Assembly: GCA_041530395.1 (NCBI GenBank)
Contig: CP136945.1
Coordinates: 1,984,001-2,048,000 of the forward strand
DNA from: Thermosynechococcaceae cyanobacterium Okahandja
GTDB taxonomy: Bacteria; Cyanobacteriota; Cyanobacteriia; Thermosynechococcales; Thermosynechococcaceae
Reading direction: 5' to 3'
Length of the DNA: 64,000 nucleotides
The notes below the pieces were generated by a model. It worked only from the letters and a program-made list of their open reading frames with translations. It did no database searches and was not told where the DNA came from. Made by a program: the position numbers and the translations under genes. Positions 53,475-63,897 of this stretch are shown here, one piece after another (position 1 is the stretch's first letter; every line of letters starts with the position of its first letter).

Positions 53475-54974
53475 ATGATGACCCGTGACGTTGTCGTGAT
53501 TGGCGCTGGCATTGGTGGCCTAACGGCGGCTGCCCTACTGGCACGCCACGGCTACCACGTCACTGTTTTCGAGCAGGCGCAGCAATTGGGGGGCTGTGCC
53601 TCCACGTTTACGCGGCGCGGTTTTACCTTTGATGTGGGGGCAACCCAAGTGGCGGGGTTAGAACCCGGGGGGATTCACGCCGAAATTTTCAGGGAATTGG
53701 ATCTACCCCTACCGGCGGCCACCCCCTGCGATCCGGCCTGTGCGGTATATCTGCCCGGGGAGGACACGCCGATTCAACTCTGGCGCGATCGCGCCCGCTG
53801 GCAAACCGAACGCCAACAACAGTTTCCCGGCAGTGAGGGCTTTTGGCAAAGCATAGAGCAGCTTTTTGCCATTAGTTGGCGCTTTCAACAACGACAGCCG
53901 ATTTTGCCGCCCCGCAATGGTTTTGATCTGGGGCAGTTGGTGCAGGCGCTGCGTCCCGATACCTTGCTGACACTGCCCGTGAGCCTGATGACGGTAACTG
54001 ACTGGTTACACCTGTGGGGGTTGGGGGGCGATCGCCGTCTGCGGCAGTTTTTGGATCTGCAACTGAAGCTCTACTCCCAAGTGGATGCCTCAGAAACCGC
54101 CCTCCTCTACGCTGCCACCGCCCTGTGCTTGTCCCAAGCGCCCCACGGCCTCTACCACCTACACGGCAGTATGCAGGTGCTCAGCGATGCCTTGGCTAAC
54201 GCCCTGCAACGGTATGGTGGGCAGATTCACACCCGCCATCTGGTGAGCCACATTCACGTGGCCCAAGGTCGGGCCGTAGCCCTAACGGTTGAGAACGTTG
54301 CCACGAAAACCACCACCCGCGTTGAGGCGGATCACATTATTGCCAACGTCCCCGCCCAAAACCTACCGGCGCTACTGGGGGAGGCCATTCCCCCCGGCTA
54401 CGCCCGGCGTCTGAAAACCCTGCCGCCCGCGTCCGGAGCCTTTGTCCTTTACCTTGGGGTACACGAGGCCGCCATTCCGGCAAACTGCCCCCCCCACCTA
54501 CAATTTCTCTACGATGGGGATGGCCCCATTGGCGAAAATAACTCCCTCTTTGTCTCCGTCAGCCAACCGGCGGATGGCCGCGCCCCTGACGGTTACCGTA
54601 CCCTGATTGCCTCGAGTTTTACGGAGCCGGAGTTTTGGCGGCAGCCCCACCTCGACTATCGCGCCACAAAAGCCGCCTACACCCAACAAGCCCTTGACCG
54701 CCTCGGGAAATTTTTTGACCTACGGCCAGCGCACATCCTCCACTGCGAGGCCGCAACCCCGCGCACGTTTGCCCGCTACACGGCTCGCTGGCACGGTATT
54801 GTCGGCGGCATTAGCCAGCGCCTGAGTACCTTTGGCCCCTTTGGCCTGGCCACCCGTACCCCCATTCCCCACCTCTGGCTGGTGGGGGACTCCGTCCATC
54901 CCGGCGAAGGGACGGCGGGGGTGAGCTACGGGGCGCGATCGCTGGTGCAGCAATTACTGGCTACCGACCGCTGA
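53475..54974 (+). CDS. crtD: Carotenoid desaturase (CrtD type, C-3',4')
   Basis: 499 residues. FAD-binding amine-oxidase fold: DVVVIGAGIGGLTAAALLAR at the N-terminus, GGCASTFTRRGFTFDVGATQ and a C-terminal LVGDSVHPGEGTAGVSYGAR motif. The family includes CrtD/CrtO/CrtI-like enzymes; this set of features fits the cyanobacterial CrtD type, used for myxol-type carotenoids. The exact bond desaturated is an inference. Confidence 0.82.
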   Translation: MMTRDVVVIGAGIGGLTAAALLARHGYHVTVFEQAQQLGGCASTFTRRGFTFDVGATQVAGLEPGGIHAEIFRELDLPLPAATPCDPACAVYLPGEDTPIQLWRDRARWQTERQQQFPGSEGFWQSIEQLFAISWRFQQRQPILPPRNGFDLGQLVQALRPDTLLTLPVSLMTVTDWLHLWGLGGDRRLRQFLDLQLKLYSQVDASETALLYAATALCLSQAPHGLYHLHGSMQVLSDALANALQRYGGQIHTRHLVSHIHVAQGRAVALTVENVATKTTTRVEADHIIANVPAQNLPALLGEAIPPGYARRLKTLPPASGAFVLYLGVHEAAIPANCPPHLQFLYDGDGPIGENNSLFVSVSQPADGRAPDGYRTLIASSFTEPEFWRQPHLDYRATKAAYTQQALDRLGKFFDLRPAHILHCEAATPRTFARYTARWHGIVGGISQRLSTFGPFGLATRTPIPHLWLVGDSVHPGEGTAGVSYGARSLVQQLLATDR

Positions 54975-54992
54975 AATTTTGGTAAAAGTTAC

Positions 54993-54998
54993 TATAAT
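54993..54998 (+). promoter_or_regulatory. Candidate -10 box of nadA
   Basis: TATAAT at 54993-54998, 43 bp before the nadA start; no clear -35 hexamer at 17 bp. Also the region is AT-rich against the crtD end. Confidence 0.3.
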
Positions 54999-55040
54999 AG
55001 AGTTACCCATTCGGCCAACTGAAAGGACGTATCAGCCACC

Positions 55041-56000
55041 GTGTTTGCCACCCTTACCCCTTCCCAGCCTCCCCTACCCCGCGACTTAGTGACGGCGATT
55101 CAATCCTTGAAGCAGGAATTGAATGCGGTAATCTTGGCGCACTACTACCAAGACCCGGCCATTCAAGATGTAGCGGACTATATTGGCGACTCGCTGGGCT
55201 TGTCGCGTCAGGCCGCCCAGACCACGGCGGATGTGATTGTGTTTGCTGGGGTTCACTTCATGGCCGAAACCGCCAAAATCCTCAACCCCGATAAGCTGGT
55301 GTTGCTGCCGGATTTAGCGGCAGGCTGCTCCCTTGCCGATAGCTGTCCTGCCGAGGCCTTTGCCGCCTTTAAGGCGCAGCACCCCGACCATTTAGTGATT
55401 TCCTACATTAACTGCACCGCCGAGATTAAAGCCCTCAGCGATATTATTTGCACCAGTGCCAACGCCGTTAACATTATCCAGCAACTACCCCCCGATCAAC
55501 CCCTGATTTTTGCCCCCGATCGCAACCTAGGGCGCTACGTGATGGCACAAACGGGACGGCCAATGGTGCTATGGGAGGGCAGTTGTATTGTCCACGAAAC
55601 GTTTTCCGAACGGCGCATTCTGGAACTAAAAGCTCAGCATCCTACCGCCCAAGTGATTGCCCATCCGGAGTGTGAGGAAGGGGTACTCCGCCACGCGGAT
55701 TTTATTGGTTCGACCACGGCGCTGCTGAACTATAGCGACACCCAAACCCACGATACGTTTATTGTGGTTACCGAGCCGGGAATTTTGCACCAAATGCAGC
55801 GGCGCAATCCCACCAAAACCTTTATTCCAGCCCCCCCGCAGGATCACACCTGCAACTGTAATGAATGTCCCTTTATGCGCTTGAACACGCTAGAAAAGCT
55901 ATACCTGTGTATGCGCGATCGCCAGCCCCAGATTGAGCTACCGGAAGAGATTCGGCGGGCGGCTCTTAAGCCCATTCAGCGGATGCTAGACCTTTCCTAG
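55041..56000 (+). CDS. nadA: Quinolinate synthase
   Basis: 319 residues. Iron-sulphur enzyme that makes quinolinate for NAD. Three cluster cysteines in [17 protein letters not shown] and [28 protein letters not shown] and the [20 protein letters not shown] block are standard. GTG start with AAAGGA upstream. Its 3' end overlaps glcF by 15 bp, convergent. Confidence 0.96.
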   Translation: MFATLTPSQPPLPRDLVTAIQSLKQELNAVILAHYYQDPAIQDVADYIGDSLGLSRQAAQTTADVIVFAGVHFMAETAKILNPDKLVLLPDLAAGCSLADSCPAEAFAAFKAQHPDHLVISYINCTAEIKALSDIICTSANAVNIIQQLPPDQPLIFAPDRNLGRYVMAQTGRPMVLWEGSCIVHETFSERRILELKAQHPTAQVIAHPECEEGVLRHADFIGSTTALLNYSDTQTHDTFIVVTEPGILHQMQRRNPTKTFIPAPPQDHTCNCNECPFMRLNTLEKLYLCMRDRQPQIELPEEIRRAALKPIQRMLDLS

Positions 56001-57314
56001 GGGTTCGCCGCGAATGGCGCTAGCGAGTAACTGCATGGGGTGGTAAATCGGCACCCGAGCGCCTTGCTCTTGCAGGTGACGGTTGAGTTGCACGCTACAG
56101 CCGACGTTGGCGGAGACAATGACATCGGGACGGGTATTGAGGAGGTGGCGCACCTTCTGCCGCCCCAATTCTGCTGCAATCTCCGGCTGGAAGATGTTAT
56201 AAACACCAGCACTACCACAACAGAGGGCGGCATCTACCGGTTCGCGCAATTGCACCTGGGGAATTTGCCGCAGCAGTTGACGCGGTTCAAGGCGAATCTT
56301 TTGGCCGTGGATCATATGGCAGGCATCCTGATAAACCAACGTCAAGGGACGATCGCTTAAGGGGTGGAGGGGGGTCACCAATCCCCTTTGGGCTAAAAAT
56401 ACCTGCACATCCTCGACCTTGGCCACAAACGCCCGGGCGCGATCGCCATAGTCAGCATCCGCCGCCAGTAGGTGATGATACTCCTTTAGGGTGTGACCAC
56501 AACCGGACGCATTAATCAGTACCGCATCCACCGCCGCCGTCTCAAAGCAATCAATCATGTTTCGCGCCAGATCTTGCGCTTGGCGCTCTTCCCCTTGGTG
56601 GTGCGGCAGGGCACCACAACAGCCTTGCTGGGGGGGTAGAACCACCTCAAAGCCATTGGCACTGAGTACCGCAATGGTGGCCTCATTAACCGCAGGTAAA
56701 AATAGCCGCTGCACACACCCCAGAATCACGCCAACCCGACCGCGCCGCTCCCCTTGTGCCGGAATCACCGTGGGCTGGGGATCCCGAAAACTGGCCGCCG
56801 AAAGGGGTGGCAGCATCTGGTACATGGCCGCAAGGGGCTTCGGCAACAGGCGCGTGAGCAGCCCTAAGCGCCGCTCGATTGCGCCTAATCCGAGGGCTTG
56901 GTACCCCCACAGGGGCAGCAGCAGGGCACGCAGGCGGTTGGGATAGGGCAGGGTTTGGAAAATAAACCGGCGGAAGAGTTGGGTAATGGCTGGACGGGGA
57001 TAGTTGCGCTGTACTTGGGCACGGGTTGCGGTAATTAGCTTGTCGTACTGCACCCCCGAGGGACAGGTGGTGACACAGGCCAAGCAACCTAAACAGGTAT
57101 CGAAGTGGTGAGCCACATCCTCCAGTGCCGCCTCACCGTTATTAATGGCATCCATCAGATAGATGCGCCCGCGGGGCGAATCGGCTTCGGTGCCCAATAC
57201 CCGATAACTGGGGCAGGTGGCCAAGCAAAAACCGCAATGCACGCAGGCATCAATAAGCTGTGGGCTAGGGGGAGAGTGCGGATCAAACCCCACCACCGGA
57301 TCAGTTGCTGTCAT
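55986..57314 (-). CDS. glcF: Glycolate dehydrogenase iron-sulphur subunit
   Basis: 442 residues. Two ferredoxin-type 4Fe-4S sites ([28 protein letters not shown]) and two C-terminal CCG motifs ([20 protein letters not shown]). Passes electrons from GlcD/GlcE in photorespiratory glycolate oxidation. It follows glcE with 44 bp between and ends overlapping nadA. glcD is not in the window. Confidence 0.95.
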   Translation of the reverse strand: MTATDPVVGFDPHSPPSPQLIDACVHCGFCLATCPSYRVLGTEADSPRGRIYLMDAINNGEAALEDVAHHFDTCLGCLACVTTCPSGVQYDKLITATRAQVQRNYPRPAITQLFRRFIFQTLPYPNRLRALLLPLWGYQALGLGAIERRLGLLTRLLPKPLAAMYQMLPPLSAASFRDPQPTVIPAQGERRGRVGVILGCVQRLFLPAVNEATIAVLSANGFEVVLPPQQGCCGALPHHQGEERQAQDLARNMIDCFETAAVDAVLINASGCGHTLKEYHHLLAADADYGDRARAFVAKVEDVQVFLAQRGLVTPLHPLSDRPLTLVYQDACHMIHGQKIRLEPRQLLRQIPQVQLREPVDAALCCGSAGVYNIFQPEIAAELGRQKVRHLLNTRPDVIVSANVGCSVQLNRHLQEQGARVPIYHPMQLLASAIRGEPLGKV

Positions 57315-57358
57315 CTCAACCTCCGTGAGACCCCTATGGGTCTGTCCACCTGTTGCGC

Positions 57359-58612
57359 CTAGAGTTGACCAACAAACGTGCCAGCCCCAAAGACACCGGT
57401 TGCATCCAATTGTTGCTTAAGATTTCGCATCAATTCAAGGGCATTGCCCCGATAATCCCACGGATCAAGCTGCTGCTTCAGAGCAAGGGGTGCGGCCAAA
57501 AGGGTAACATAACCGGGCTGTACCCACTGGCGCAACTGCTGGATTAACTGCTGTAGGGCGGAAATATCACCGTGAAGATAGGCATAACCCACCCCTGACC
57601 CAACGGCCAACGTGGCTTGGCACTCGCAGTTTAAGCGGCGAGCCTGCTCGTGCAGGTGAACCAGCCCCTTCAGGGCATCGCTGGGACGCAACCCCAACTT
57701 GAGGATTACCTGTTCCGGGGTTGGGTTAAAAATAATCCCCTTGGGTTCCTGAAGCTCTAGGCTCAGGTGACTTGTAGCAGCAATTGCCCCCAAGCGATCG
57801 CCGAGGGTGCCTGTGGCCAGCACCTCTCGTAGGGTATGGAATTCCAACTCCAGCCGTTGTTCGCCGCTGCGCTCTAGAACTAGATCCAGCCGTGCCGGTG
57901 TCAGGGAACTGGCCCACACCGCCTCTAGACCCGCAGCCAAGGCGGCGGTATCCCCACGCAATTGCCACCGCTGCACCGCATCCGGTAGCGGATAGACCCG
58001 CAGCGTCACGTCGGTGAGAATGCCTAAGCTCCCATAGCTGCCAATGAGCAACTTCATCAGATCGTAGCCCGCCACATTTTTCACCACCCGTCCGCCCGCC
58101 TTGACCAGTTGGCCATCACTGCGAATGAACCGCACCCCCAAGCACTGATCCCGCCAAGAACCGTAACGGTGGCGCAGGGTACCGTTGGCTTGGGTGGCCA
58201 AACAGCCGCCAAGGGTGGCGGTTTCCGGGTAAGGGGGATCCGCCGCAATCCACTGACCCGCCGTGGCAAGGTGGCGTTGCAATTGCTGATACCGAATTCC
58301 CACTTGGGTGGTCACGGTCATATCGGCGGCGGCGTGATCAATCACCTGCTGCCATGCCGCCGTGCTTAAGAGCACATCCACTTGGGGCTGCCTCCCGAGC
58401 CAGTTGAGCTTCGTGCCCGCTCCCATAGCTAAAATGCGCCAGCCTTCCCGATGGGCACAGGCCACAACGGCAGCGCCCTCCTCAGGGGTGGCGGGGGTCA
58501 CCATCAGGGCGTGCTCGGGTAAGTAGGGCCGCAACTGGGGTCGGCGATCGCCCAGTTCGGTAACGGGGGTGATGGCCGCCTCCCCCACCAAGGCGGTGAG
58601 TGTCCGTTTCAT
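57359..58612 (-). CDS. glcE: Glycolate dehydrogenase FAD-binding subunit GlcE
   Basis: 417 residues. FAD_binding_4 fold: MVTPATPEEGAAVVACAHRE, MGAGTKLNWLG, PYPETATLGGCLATQANG and KAGGRVVKNVAGYDLMKLLI. The C-terminal region is divergent, as usual for GlcE. It starts immediately after the stop of the response regulator upstream (TAAATG), so the two are one operon. Confidence 0.92.
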   Translation of the reverse strand: MKRTLTALVGEAAITPVTELGDRRPQLRPYLPEHALMVTPATPEEGAAVVACAHREGWRILAMGAGTKLNWLGRQPQVDVLLSTAAWQQVIDHAAADMTVTTQVGIRYQQLQRHLATAGQWIAADPPYPETATLGGCLATQANGTLRHRYGSWRDQCLGVRFIRSDGQLVKAGGRVVKNVAGYDLMKLLIGSYGSLGILTDVTLRVYPLPDAVQRWQLRGDTAALAAGLEAVWASSLTPARLDLVLERSGEQRLELEFHTLREVLATGTLGDRLGAIAATSHLSLELQEPKGIIFNPTPEQVILKLGLRPSDALKGLVHLHEQARRLNCECQATLAVGSGVGYAYLHGDISALQQLIQQLRQWVQPGYVTLLAAPLALKQQLDPWDYRGNALELMRNLKQQLDATGVFGAGTFVGQL

Positions 58613-59476
58613 TTAGTTGCGGGTGGGCAACTCAAACACAAAGCCCTCGTAGTAAAGGATCTGGCCATCCTCACTTTTGACGGGGCGGGCGCTTTCGCAA
58701 ATGGTGGTCACACTCTCATCAACGCGATACACCTTAGACACCAGATTGCGAACCACCCCACGGCTTTGAATTTGCTGCTGAAACTTGTCCCAGGCGCTGC
58801 TGTCCACGTAAGGGCGGGTGGTGTGGTGCTCAATGTCCGCCAGCCAATCTTGGGCATCGGCATAGCCATAGATGCGGGCGAGGGTGTCGTTGACCTTGAA
58901 ATAGACCCCCTCCGGCGAGCTTTGGTAAATACCAACAGCCGCTTCTTCAAACATTTGTCGATATTTTTCTTCCGCTGCTTGCAGCGAAGAGACTAACTCC
59001 CGCCGTTCCTCCACCACTTCCTGTAGCTGCTGGTTTTGCTTCTTGAGCAGGGCATTTTTTTGGCGCAGTTTCCGCTGCAGGAGAGCAATCATCAGTTGGT
59101 TTTTTACCCGTGCCAGCACTTCCGCCTGCTGAAAGGGCTTACTCACGTAATCGGCGGCCCCCACCTCAAAGGCTTTGACCTTGTCAAACACATCATCTAG
59201 CGCACTGATAAAAATCACTGGAATGGATTGGGTTTTAGGATTTTCCTTGAGGGTTTGACACACTTCGTAGCCATTCATGTCCGGCATCATAATATCGAGG
59301 AGAATGATATCCGGTGGCTCCGCTTCAATCCCCATCAGAGCCATCTGACCACTAATGGCACCGCGGACATCGTAGCCCTCCATTTGCAGCAGGGCTGTCA
59401 AGACTTCAACATTCTCCGGGGTATCATCGACAATTAAGATGCGACCTGCCCCTGCATCAAAGAGGTCGGTGGTCAT
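58613..59476 (-). CDS. Response regulator with PAS domain
   Basis: 287 residues from ATG 59476 (MTTDLFDAG); an ATG at 59491 adds five. An N-terminal receiver (LIVDDTPENVEVLTALLQME, phospho-Asp in IILLDIMMPDMNGYEV, YVSKPFQ), a coiled coil (~125-165: LRQKNALLKKQNQQLQEVVE) and a C-terminal PAS domain (YRQMFEEAAVGIYQSSPEG). No HTH or enzymatic output domain. It is followed without gap by glcE. Confidence 0.9.
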   Translation of the reverse strand: MTTDLFDAGAGRILIVDDTPENVEVLTALLQMEGYDVRGAISGQMALMGIEAEPPDIILLDIMMPDMNGYEVCQTLKENPKTQSIPVIFISALDDVFDKVKAFEVGAADYVSKPFQQAEVLARVKNQLMIALLQRKLRQKNALLKKQNQQLQEVVEERRELVSSLQAAEEKYRQMFEEAAVGIYQSSPEGVYFKVNDTLARIYGYADAQDWLADIEHHTTRPYVDSSAWDKFQQQIQSRGVVRNLVSKVYRVDESVTTICESARPVKSEDGQILYYEGFVFELPTRN

Positions 59477-59765
59477 GCGGTGGTCTCCCAATGGCGATCG
59501 CGCATCAGTGCGCTAATACCCCCCATCCTATCAAATCTCTGTCGCTCTCCTAGGGGGCGATCGCCCCACTGAAACAGCACCGTTTAGGGTGCGACGAAAT
59601 TTCTATGCTTGCCTAGCCAACAACGAAACTCTAAGCTACTATTATAGATCCAGTCAGAAAGTGTTCGAGCGATCGCTGGTATCATTGCGTATGGCACCCA
59701 CTCTGCCCGCTTGAGAACTCACTATACATCTTACTTTTCGTTAAAGGAGCTAGGAACATACTCGC

Positions 59766-60743
59766 ATGGTCAATCAGGAAAAAACCTTAGATGTGGGCTT
59801 TACGCACGCTGATTTTGCAGCCTTACTCGACCGATACGACTACCATTTCAACCCCGGTGACATTGTTGCAGGGACAGTTTTTAGCATCGAGCCCAAAGGC
59901 GCCCTGATTGACATTGGCGCAAAAACTGCTGCTTACATCCCCATCCAAGAAATGTCGATCAACCGCATCGACAGCCCCGAAGAAGTCCTCCAGTCCAACG
60001 AAACCCGCGAATTCTTCATCCTTGCCGATGAAAACGAAGAAGGGCAACTCACGCTCTCGATTCGGCGTATTGAGTATATGCGGGCATGGGAGCGGGTGCG
60101 GCAACTGCAAGCGGAAGATGCCACCGTGCGCTCACAAGTGTTTGCCACCAATCGCGGTGGGGCACTGGTGCGCATTGAGGGGCTGCGGGGCTTTATTCCC
60201 GGCTCCCACATTAGTACCCGCGTCAACAAAGAAGAGTTGGTGGGCGAAGAACTCCCCCTCAAATTCTTAGAAGTTGATGAAGAGCGCAATCGGCTCGTGC
60301 TCAGTCATCGGCGTGCCCTCGTCGAGCGGAAGATGAACAAGCTCGAGGTGTGCGAAGTGGTGGTGGGCACGGTGCGGGGCATCAAGCCCTACGGTGCTTT
60401 CATCGATATTGGTGGGGTTAGCGGCCTGCTCCACATTTCGGAAATTTCCCATGACCACATCGATACCCCCCACAGCGTCTTCAACGTCAACGATCAGTTG
60501 AAGGTGATGATTATTGATTTGGATGCCGAGCGGGGACGCATCTCCCTCTCCACCAAGCAGTTGGAGCCAGAACCGGGCGACATGGTCAAAAATCCGCAAC
60601 TGGTTTATGAAAAAGCGGAAGAAATGGCCGCCCGCTATCGGCAGCAGTTGCTACAGCAGCAAGAAGCCGCCGCCGCAGAAGCGGAGGAGGCCATCAGCGC
60701 CACCGATGAGGATGTGGCTGAACCCATTTTGCAAGAGGCCTAA
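59766..60743 (+). CDS. rpsA: 30S ribosomal protein S1
   Basis: 325 residues, cyanobacterial-length S1 with three S1 domains (~30-98, 115-180, 196-265: PGDIVAGTVFSIEPKGALID, NRGGALVRIEGLRGFIPGSH, VVVGTVRGIKPYGAFIDIGG) and an acidic Glu/Ala C-terminal tail. Brings mRNA to the 30S subunit. AAAGGAG upstream at 59743-59749. The pdxA start lies 5 bp after its stop. Confidence 0.96.
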   Translation: MVNQEKTLDVGFTHADFAALLDRYDYHFNPGDIVAGTVFSIEPKGALIDIGAKTAAYIPIQEMSINRIDSPEEVLQSNETREFFILADENEEGQLTLSIRRIEYMRAWERVRQLQAEDATVRSQVFATNRGGALVRIEGLRGFIPGSHISTRVNKEELVGEELPLKFLEVDEERNRLVLSHRRALVERKMNKLEVCEVVVGTVRGIKPYGAFIDIGGVSGLLHISEISHDHIDTPHSVFNVNDQLKVMIIDLDAERGRISLSTKQLEPEPGDMVKNPQLVYEKAEEMAARYRQQLLQQQEAAAAEAEEAISATDEDVAEPILQEA

Positions 60744-60747
60744 GCGG

Positions 60748-61788
60748 TTGCCCCTTGCCCTGACCCTTGGGGATCCCGCTGGTATTGGTCCCGAAATCCT
60801 GCTTAAAGCCCTAGCGCAATTCCCTGAGGAGGCGTTGGGGCAGTTTTTTATTAGCGGCAGCCGTGATGTCTTGGCCCAAACCTACTGGAGGCTCTGCCAG
60901 CAGGGGCACTCTGCCGTCGATCCTGACCGCTTACAGGTGTGGGATCACCCACTTTTAGCCCCTGTGCAGCCCGGGCAACCCAGTGCGGCAACGGGAGCCA
61001 TGAGCGTTGCCTACCTCGAAACCGCCATTGCTGCCGCTCAGGCCGGTACTGTCGCCGGTATTGTCACCGCCCCCATCAGTAAGGCGCTGTGGCAGGCGGC
61101 GGGCTACGGGTACCCGGGGCAAACGGAAGTTTTGGCGCACCATACCGGTTGTGCCGAGGTGGGGATGCTCTTTTTGGGGCGATCGCCCCGAACCGGTTGG
61201 GTCTTAGCCACCCTCTTAGCAACCACCCATATTCCCCTTGCCCAAGTGCCCCAGCACTTAACCCCCACCGTGCTACAGCAGAAGCTAGCGTTGCTGATCC
61301 GTTTTTTGCAGGACTGGCGTGGCCTGCGCCAGCCTCGCATTGCGGTGGCCGGTTTGAACCCCCACAGTGGTGAGCAGGGACACCTCGGTCGCGAAGAAGT
61401 TGACTGGCTTATCCCCTGCTTGGCCACCCTCCAGCAGCAGTACCCCAACGTTGAGATCACCGGACCGGTGCCACCGGACACCCTCTGGATTGGTGCGGCC
61501 CAAGCGTGGTGGGGCGAGCAGCCACAACACCCCAGCTACAATGCCTACCTTGCCCTGTACCACGATCAGGGGCTCATTCCGGTGAAACTGCTGGCCTTTC
61601 ATGAGGCGGTGAACACCACCATTGGCCTGCCCTTTATACGTACCTCACCCGACCATGGGACAGCCTTTGACATTGCCGGTCGCGGTAGTGCCGATGCCCG
61701 CAGCTTTTTAGCGGCCATTCACTGGGCACAGGAACTCACGACCCATAAGATCGGTTTTCCCGCCCAGACTTGCCCGAGAGAGGTTTGA
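60748..61788 (+). CDS. pdxA: 4-hydroxythreonine-4-phosphate dehydrogenase
   Basis: 346 residues from TTG 60748 (LPLALTLGDPAGIGPEILLK). Makes the 3-amino-1-hydroxyacetone phosphate used by PdxJ in the DXP-dependent vitamin B6 route. Family blocks TAPISKALWQ, HHTGCAEVGMLFL, GLNPHSGEQGHLGREE and LYHDQGLIPVKLLA are present. The start is a TTG because no better one precedes the conserved N-terminus; it is 5 bp from the rps1 stop, so translation may be coupled. A frame reaching back to 60514 lies inside rps1 and is rejected. Confidence 0.9.
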   Translation: MPLALTLGDPAGIGPEILLKALAQFPEEALGQFFISGSRDVLAQTYWRLCQQGHSAVDPDRLQVWDHPLLAPVQPGQPSAATGAMSVAYLETAIAAAQAGTVAGIVTAPISKALWQAAGYGYPGQTEVLAHHTGCAEVGMLFLGRSPRTGWVLATLLATTHIPLAQVPQHLTPTVLQQKLALLIRFLQDWRGLRQPRIAVAGLNPHSGEQGHLGREEVDWLIPCLATLQQQYPNVEITGPVPPDTLWIGAAQAWWGEQPQHPSYNAYLALYHDQGLIPVKLLAFHEAVNTTIGLPFIRTSPDHGTAFDIAGRGSADARSFLAAIHWAQELTTHKIGFPAQTCPREV

Positions 61789-61896
61789 TAAAATGCCAAC
61801 AGAGTCTTTAAGAGAACTAGTACTCTTGCCAACGCCTTACCTCCAGAGGCGCTGCATTCAAAACTCCGTTCATGGCTGTGTCGGGCAGAAACTATT

Positions 61897-62220
61897 ATGG
61901 GATTCTTTGATTCAGAAATTGTGCAACAAGAGGCGCAACAGCTTTTTCTGGATTACCAGCAATTGGTGCAGCTTGGCTCTGAGTACGGCAAATTTGACCG
62001 TGAAGGCAAAAAAATTTACATCGAAAAAATGGAAGAACTGATGGAGCGCTACCGCATCTTTATGAAGCGGTTCGAGCTATCGGATGACTTTATGGCTCAG
62101 ATGACGGTGAAGCAGCTAGAAACCCAGTTGAGCCAGTTTGGTATGTCAGCCCAGGCCATGTTTGATCAGATGCACCAAACCTTGGAGCGCATGAAGGCTG
62201 AATTAGAGCGCCAACCTTAA
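61897..62220 (+). CDS. Cyanobacterial protein of DUF1825 type
   Basis: 107 residues, almost wholly helical and acidic/basic mixed. MGFFDSEIVQQEAQQLFLDY, FDREGKKIYIEKMEELMERY and DDFMAQMTVKQLETQL match the DUF1825 family from cyanobacteria. Likely a small dimeric helical protein. Function unknown. Confidence 0.8.
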   Translation: MGFFDSEIVQQEAQQLFLDYQQLVQLGSEYGKFDREGKKIYIEKMEELMERYRIFMKRFELSDDFMAQMTVKQLETQLSQFGMSAQAMFDQMHQTLERMKAELERQP

Positions 62221-62232
62221 GGGTGTGAGGTC

Positions 62233-63087
62233 GTGCTGTTGTTTAACCTCGATGGTGTCATTAGTCGGGAAGCCTGTGTTTCCGTTTTAGATCGCGGTTT
62301 TCTCTACGGCGATAGTGTTTATGAGGTTATCCGTACCTACGGCAGTGTTCCCTTTGCCTTACCAGAACACCTCGCCCGTCTGCGAGCTTCGGCTGCTTAC
62401 CTTTATATGGCGGTGCCGTGGTCAGACGAGCACATCACCCAAGAGGTGGCGCGCACCTTAGCGGCTGCGCCAAAGGGGGAATATTACATTCGGATTGTAG
62501 TGACCCGTGGTGCCGATGAGCGGATTGGCCTGTGCCCTGAGCCAACGACCCAACCACGGCTGTTAATTATTTTGATGGGAATTGCCCCTGAGCCAACCCT
62601 GCACACCGAGGGCATCCGCTTAACCCTCAGCCAGCGACAACGCACAAGCATACGGGCGCTCTCCCCGGCAGCCAAGACCGGGAACTACCTAAATAACATT
62701 TTGGCACTGCTGGAGGCACAGCAGTCTGGCTTTGACGATGCCCTGCTCTTAAATGAGTCCGGCCAGATTACCGAGGCTACCACCAGCAATGTTTGGCTGG
62801 TGCGGCAGGGCGTAGTGGAAACCCCACCCACGAGTGTTGGTATTCTCCACGGCATTACCCGCGCTACCCTCCTCAATATCTTGCAGCAGCTAGAGATCCC
62901 CCACCGCGAAGTGGTGCTTACGCCAGCGGATATTGCTATGGCATCAGAGGCTTTTTTAAGCTCCTCGGTACGCCTACTTATGCCGATTCGCCAAGTGGAT
63001 GCAACCCTGTTTGAGTGCCCTGGCCCAGTGACCCAGCGGCTTTGGCAGGCCCTCCTGACGGTCATGGAGCCGGCTACAGGTAGTTGA
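62233..63087 (+). CDS. Class IV aminotransferase (PabC/IlvE/DAAT family)
   Basis: 284 residues. Fold-type IV PLP enzyme; the lysine is in [14 protein letters not shown] and the [15 protein letters not shown] opening and [17 protein letters not shown] are standard. It may be 4-amino-4-deoxychorismate lyase, a branched-chain or a D-amino acid aminotransferase; the sequence alone does not decide. GTG start at 62233. It lies 12 bp after the DUF1825 gene and 10 bp before pdxJ. Confidence 0.85.
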   Translation: MLLFNLDGVISREACVSVLDRGFLYGDSVYEVIRTYGSVPFALPEHLARLRASAAYLYMAVPWSDEHITQEVARTLAAAPKGEYYIRIVVTRGADERIGLCPEPTTQPRLLIILMGIAPEPTLHTEGIRLTLSQRQRTSIRALSPAAKTGNYLNNILALLEAQQSGFDDALLLNESGQITEATTSNVWLVRQGVVETPPTSVGILHGITRATLLNILQQLEIPHREVVLTPADIAMASEAFLSSSVRLLMPIRQVDATLFECPGPVTQRLWQALLTVMEPATGS

Positions 63088-63097
63088 TACAATACTC

Positions 63098-63847
63098 GTG
63101 ACTTTATTGCAAAAAGAGGACTCTAGAACCTTGGCAACCCTTGGTGTCAATATTGATCATGTGGCAACCATTCGGCAAGCCCGCCGCACTGTCGAACCGG
63201 ATCCCGTTGCGGCTGCTGTCCTTGCCGAGCTAGGCGGCGCCGATGGCATTACAGTCCACCTGCGCGAAGATCGGCGGCATATTCAGGAGCGGGATGTGCG
63301 GCTATTACGGCAAACGGTGCGCACTCACTTGAACCTAGAGATGGCCGCCACGCCAGAGATGGTAGCGATCGCCCTTGACCTTGGCCCAGATTATGTAACC
63401 CTTGTGCCGGAACGCCGCGAGGAAGTGACCACCGAGGGGGGGCTAGATGTCTTAGGGCAGCAGCAGAGCCTTACCTCAGCGGTGCAGACGCTCCAGGGCA
63501 AGGGCATCCCCGTGAGTTTATTTATCGATGCAGACCCGGCACAGATCAAGGCCGCCGCCGCCACCGGTGCGGTATTTATTGAACTGCACACCGGTCGCTA
63601 CGCGGATGTCAAGGGGGACGTGGCGCAGCAGCAAGAACTCGCCCTACTGGCACGGGGCGTGGAAATTGCCAAAGGGCTGGGGCTGCGGGTGAATGCGGGG
63701 CATGGCCTCACCTACCAAAATGTGGCCGCCGTTGCTCACCTTGCGGGTATCGAGGAGTTGAATATTGGCCACACAATTATTAGCCGCGCCGTCTTGGTGG
63801 GAATGGTGCAGGCGGTACGGGATATGAAGGCGCTGATTAGCGGCTAG
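63098..63847 (+). CDS. pdxJ: Pyridoxine 5'-phosphate synthase
   Basis: 249 residues from GTG 63098; the conserved part begins at [17 protein letters not shown], so a shorter TTG start at 63131 is possible. Last step of the DXP-dependent vitamin B6 route. [37 protein letters not shown] and [10 protein letters not shown] are typical. It is in the same direction as pdxA 1.3 kb upstream. Confidence 0.95.
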   Translation: MTLLQKEDSRTLATLGVNIDHVATIRQARRTVEPDPVAAAVLAELGGADGITVHLREDRRHIQERDVRLLRQTVRTHLNLEMAATPEMVAIALDLGPDYVTLVPERREEVTTEGGLDVLGQQQSLTSAVQTLQGKGIPVSLFIDADPAQIKAAAATGAVFIELHTGRYADVKGDVAQQQELALLARGVEIAKGLGLRVNAGHGLTYQNVAAVAHLAGIEELNIGHTIISRAVLVGMVQAVRDMKALISG

Positions 63848-63897
63848 GGGACGCTCTATGGCACAATAATCAATGCTGTTTTGACGATACTCTGCCT

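Noticed and set aside
60514-60747. Upstream extension of the pdxA frame
   Set aside because: It lies inside rps1 and does not resemble PdxA.
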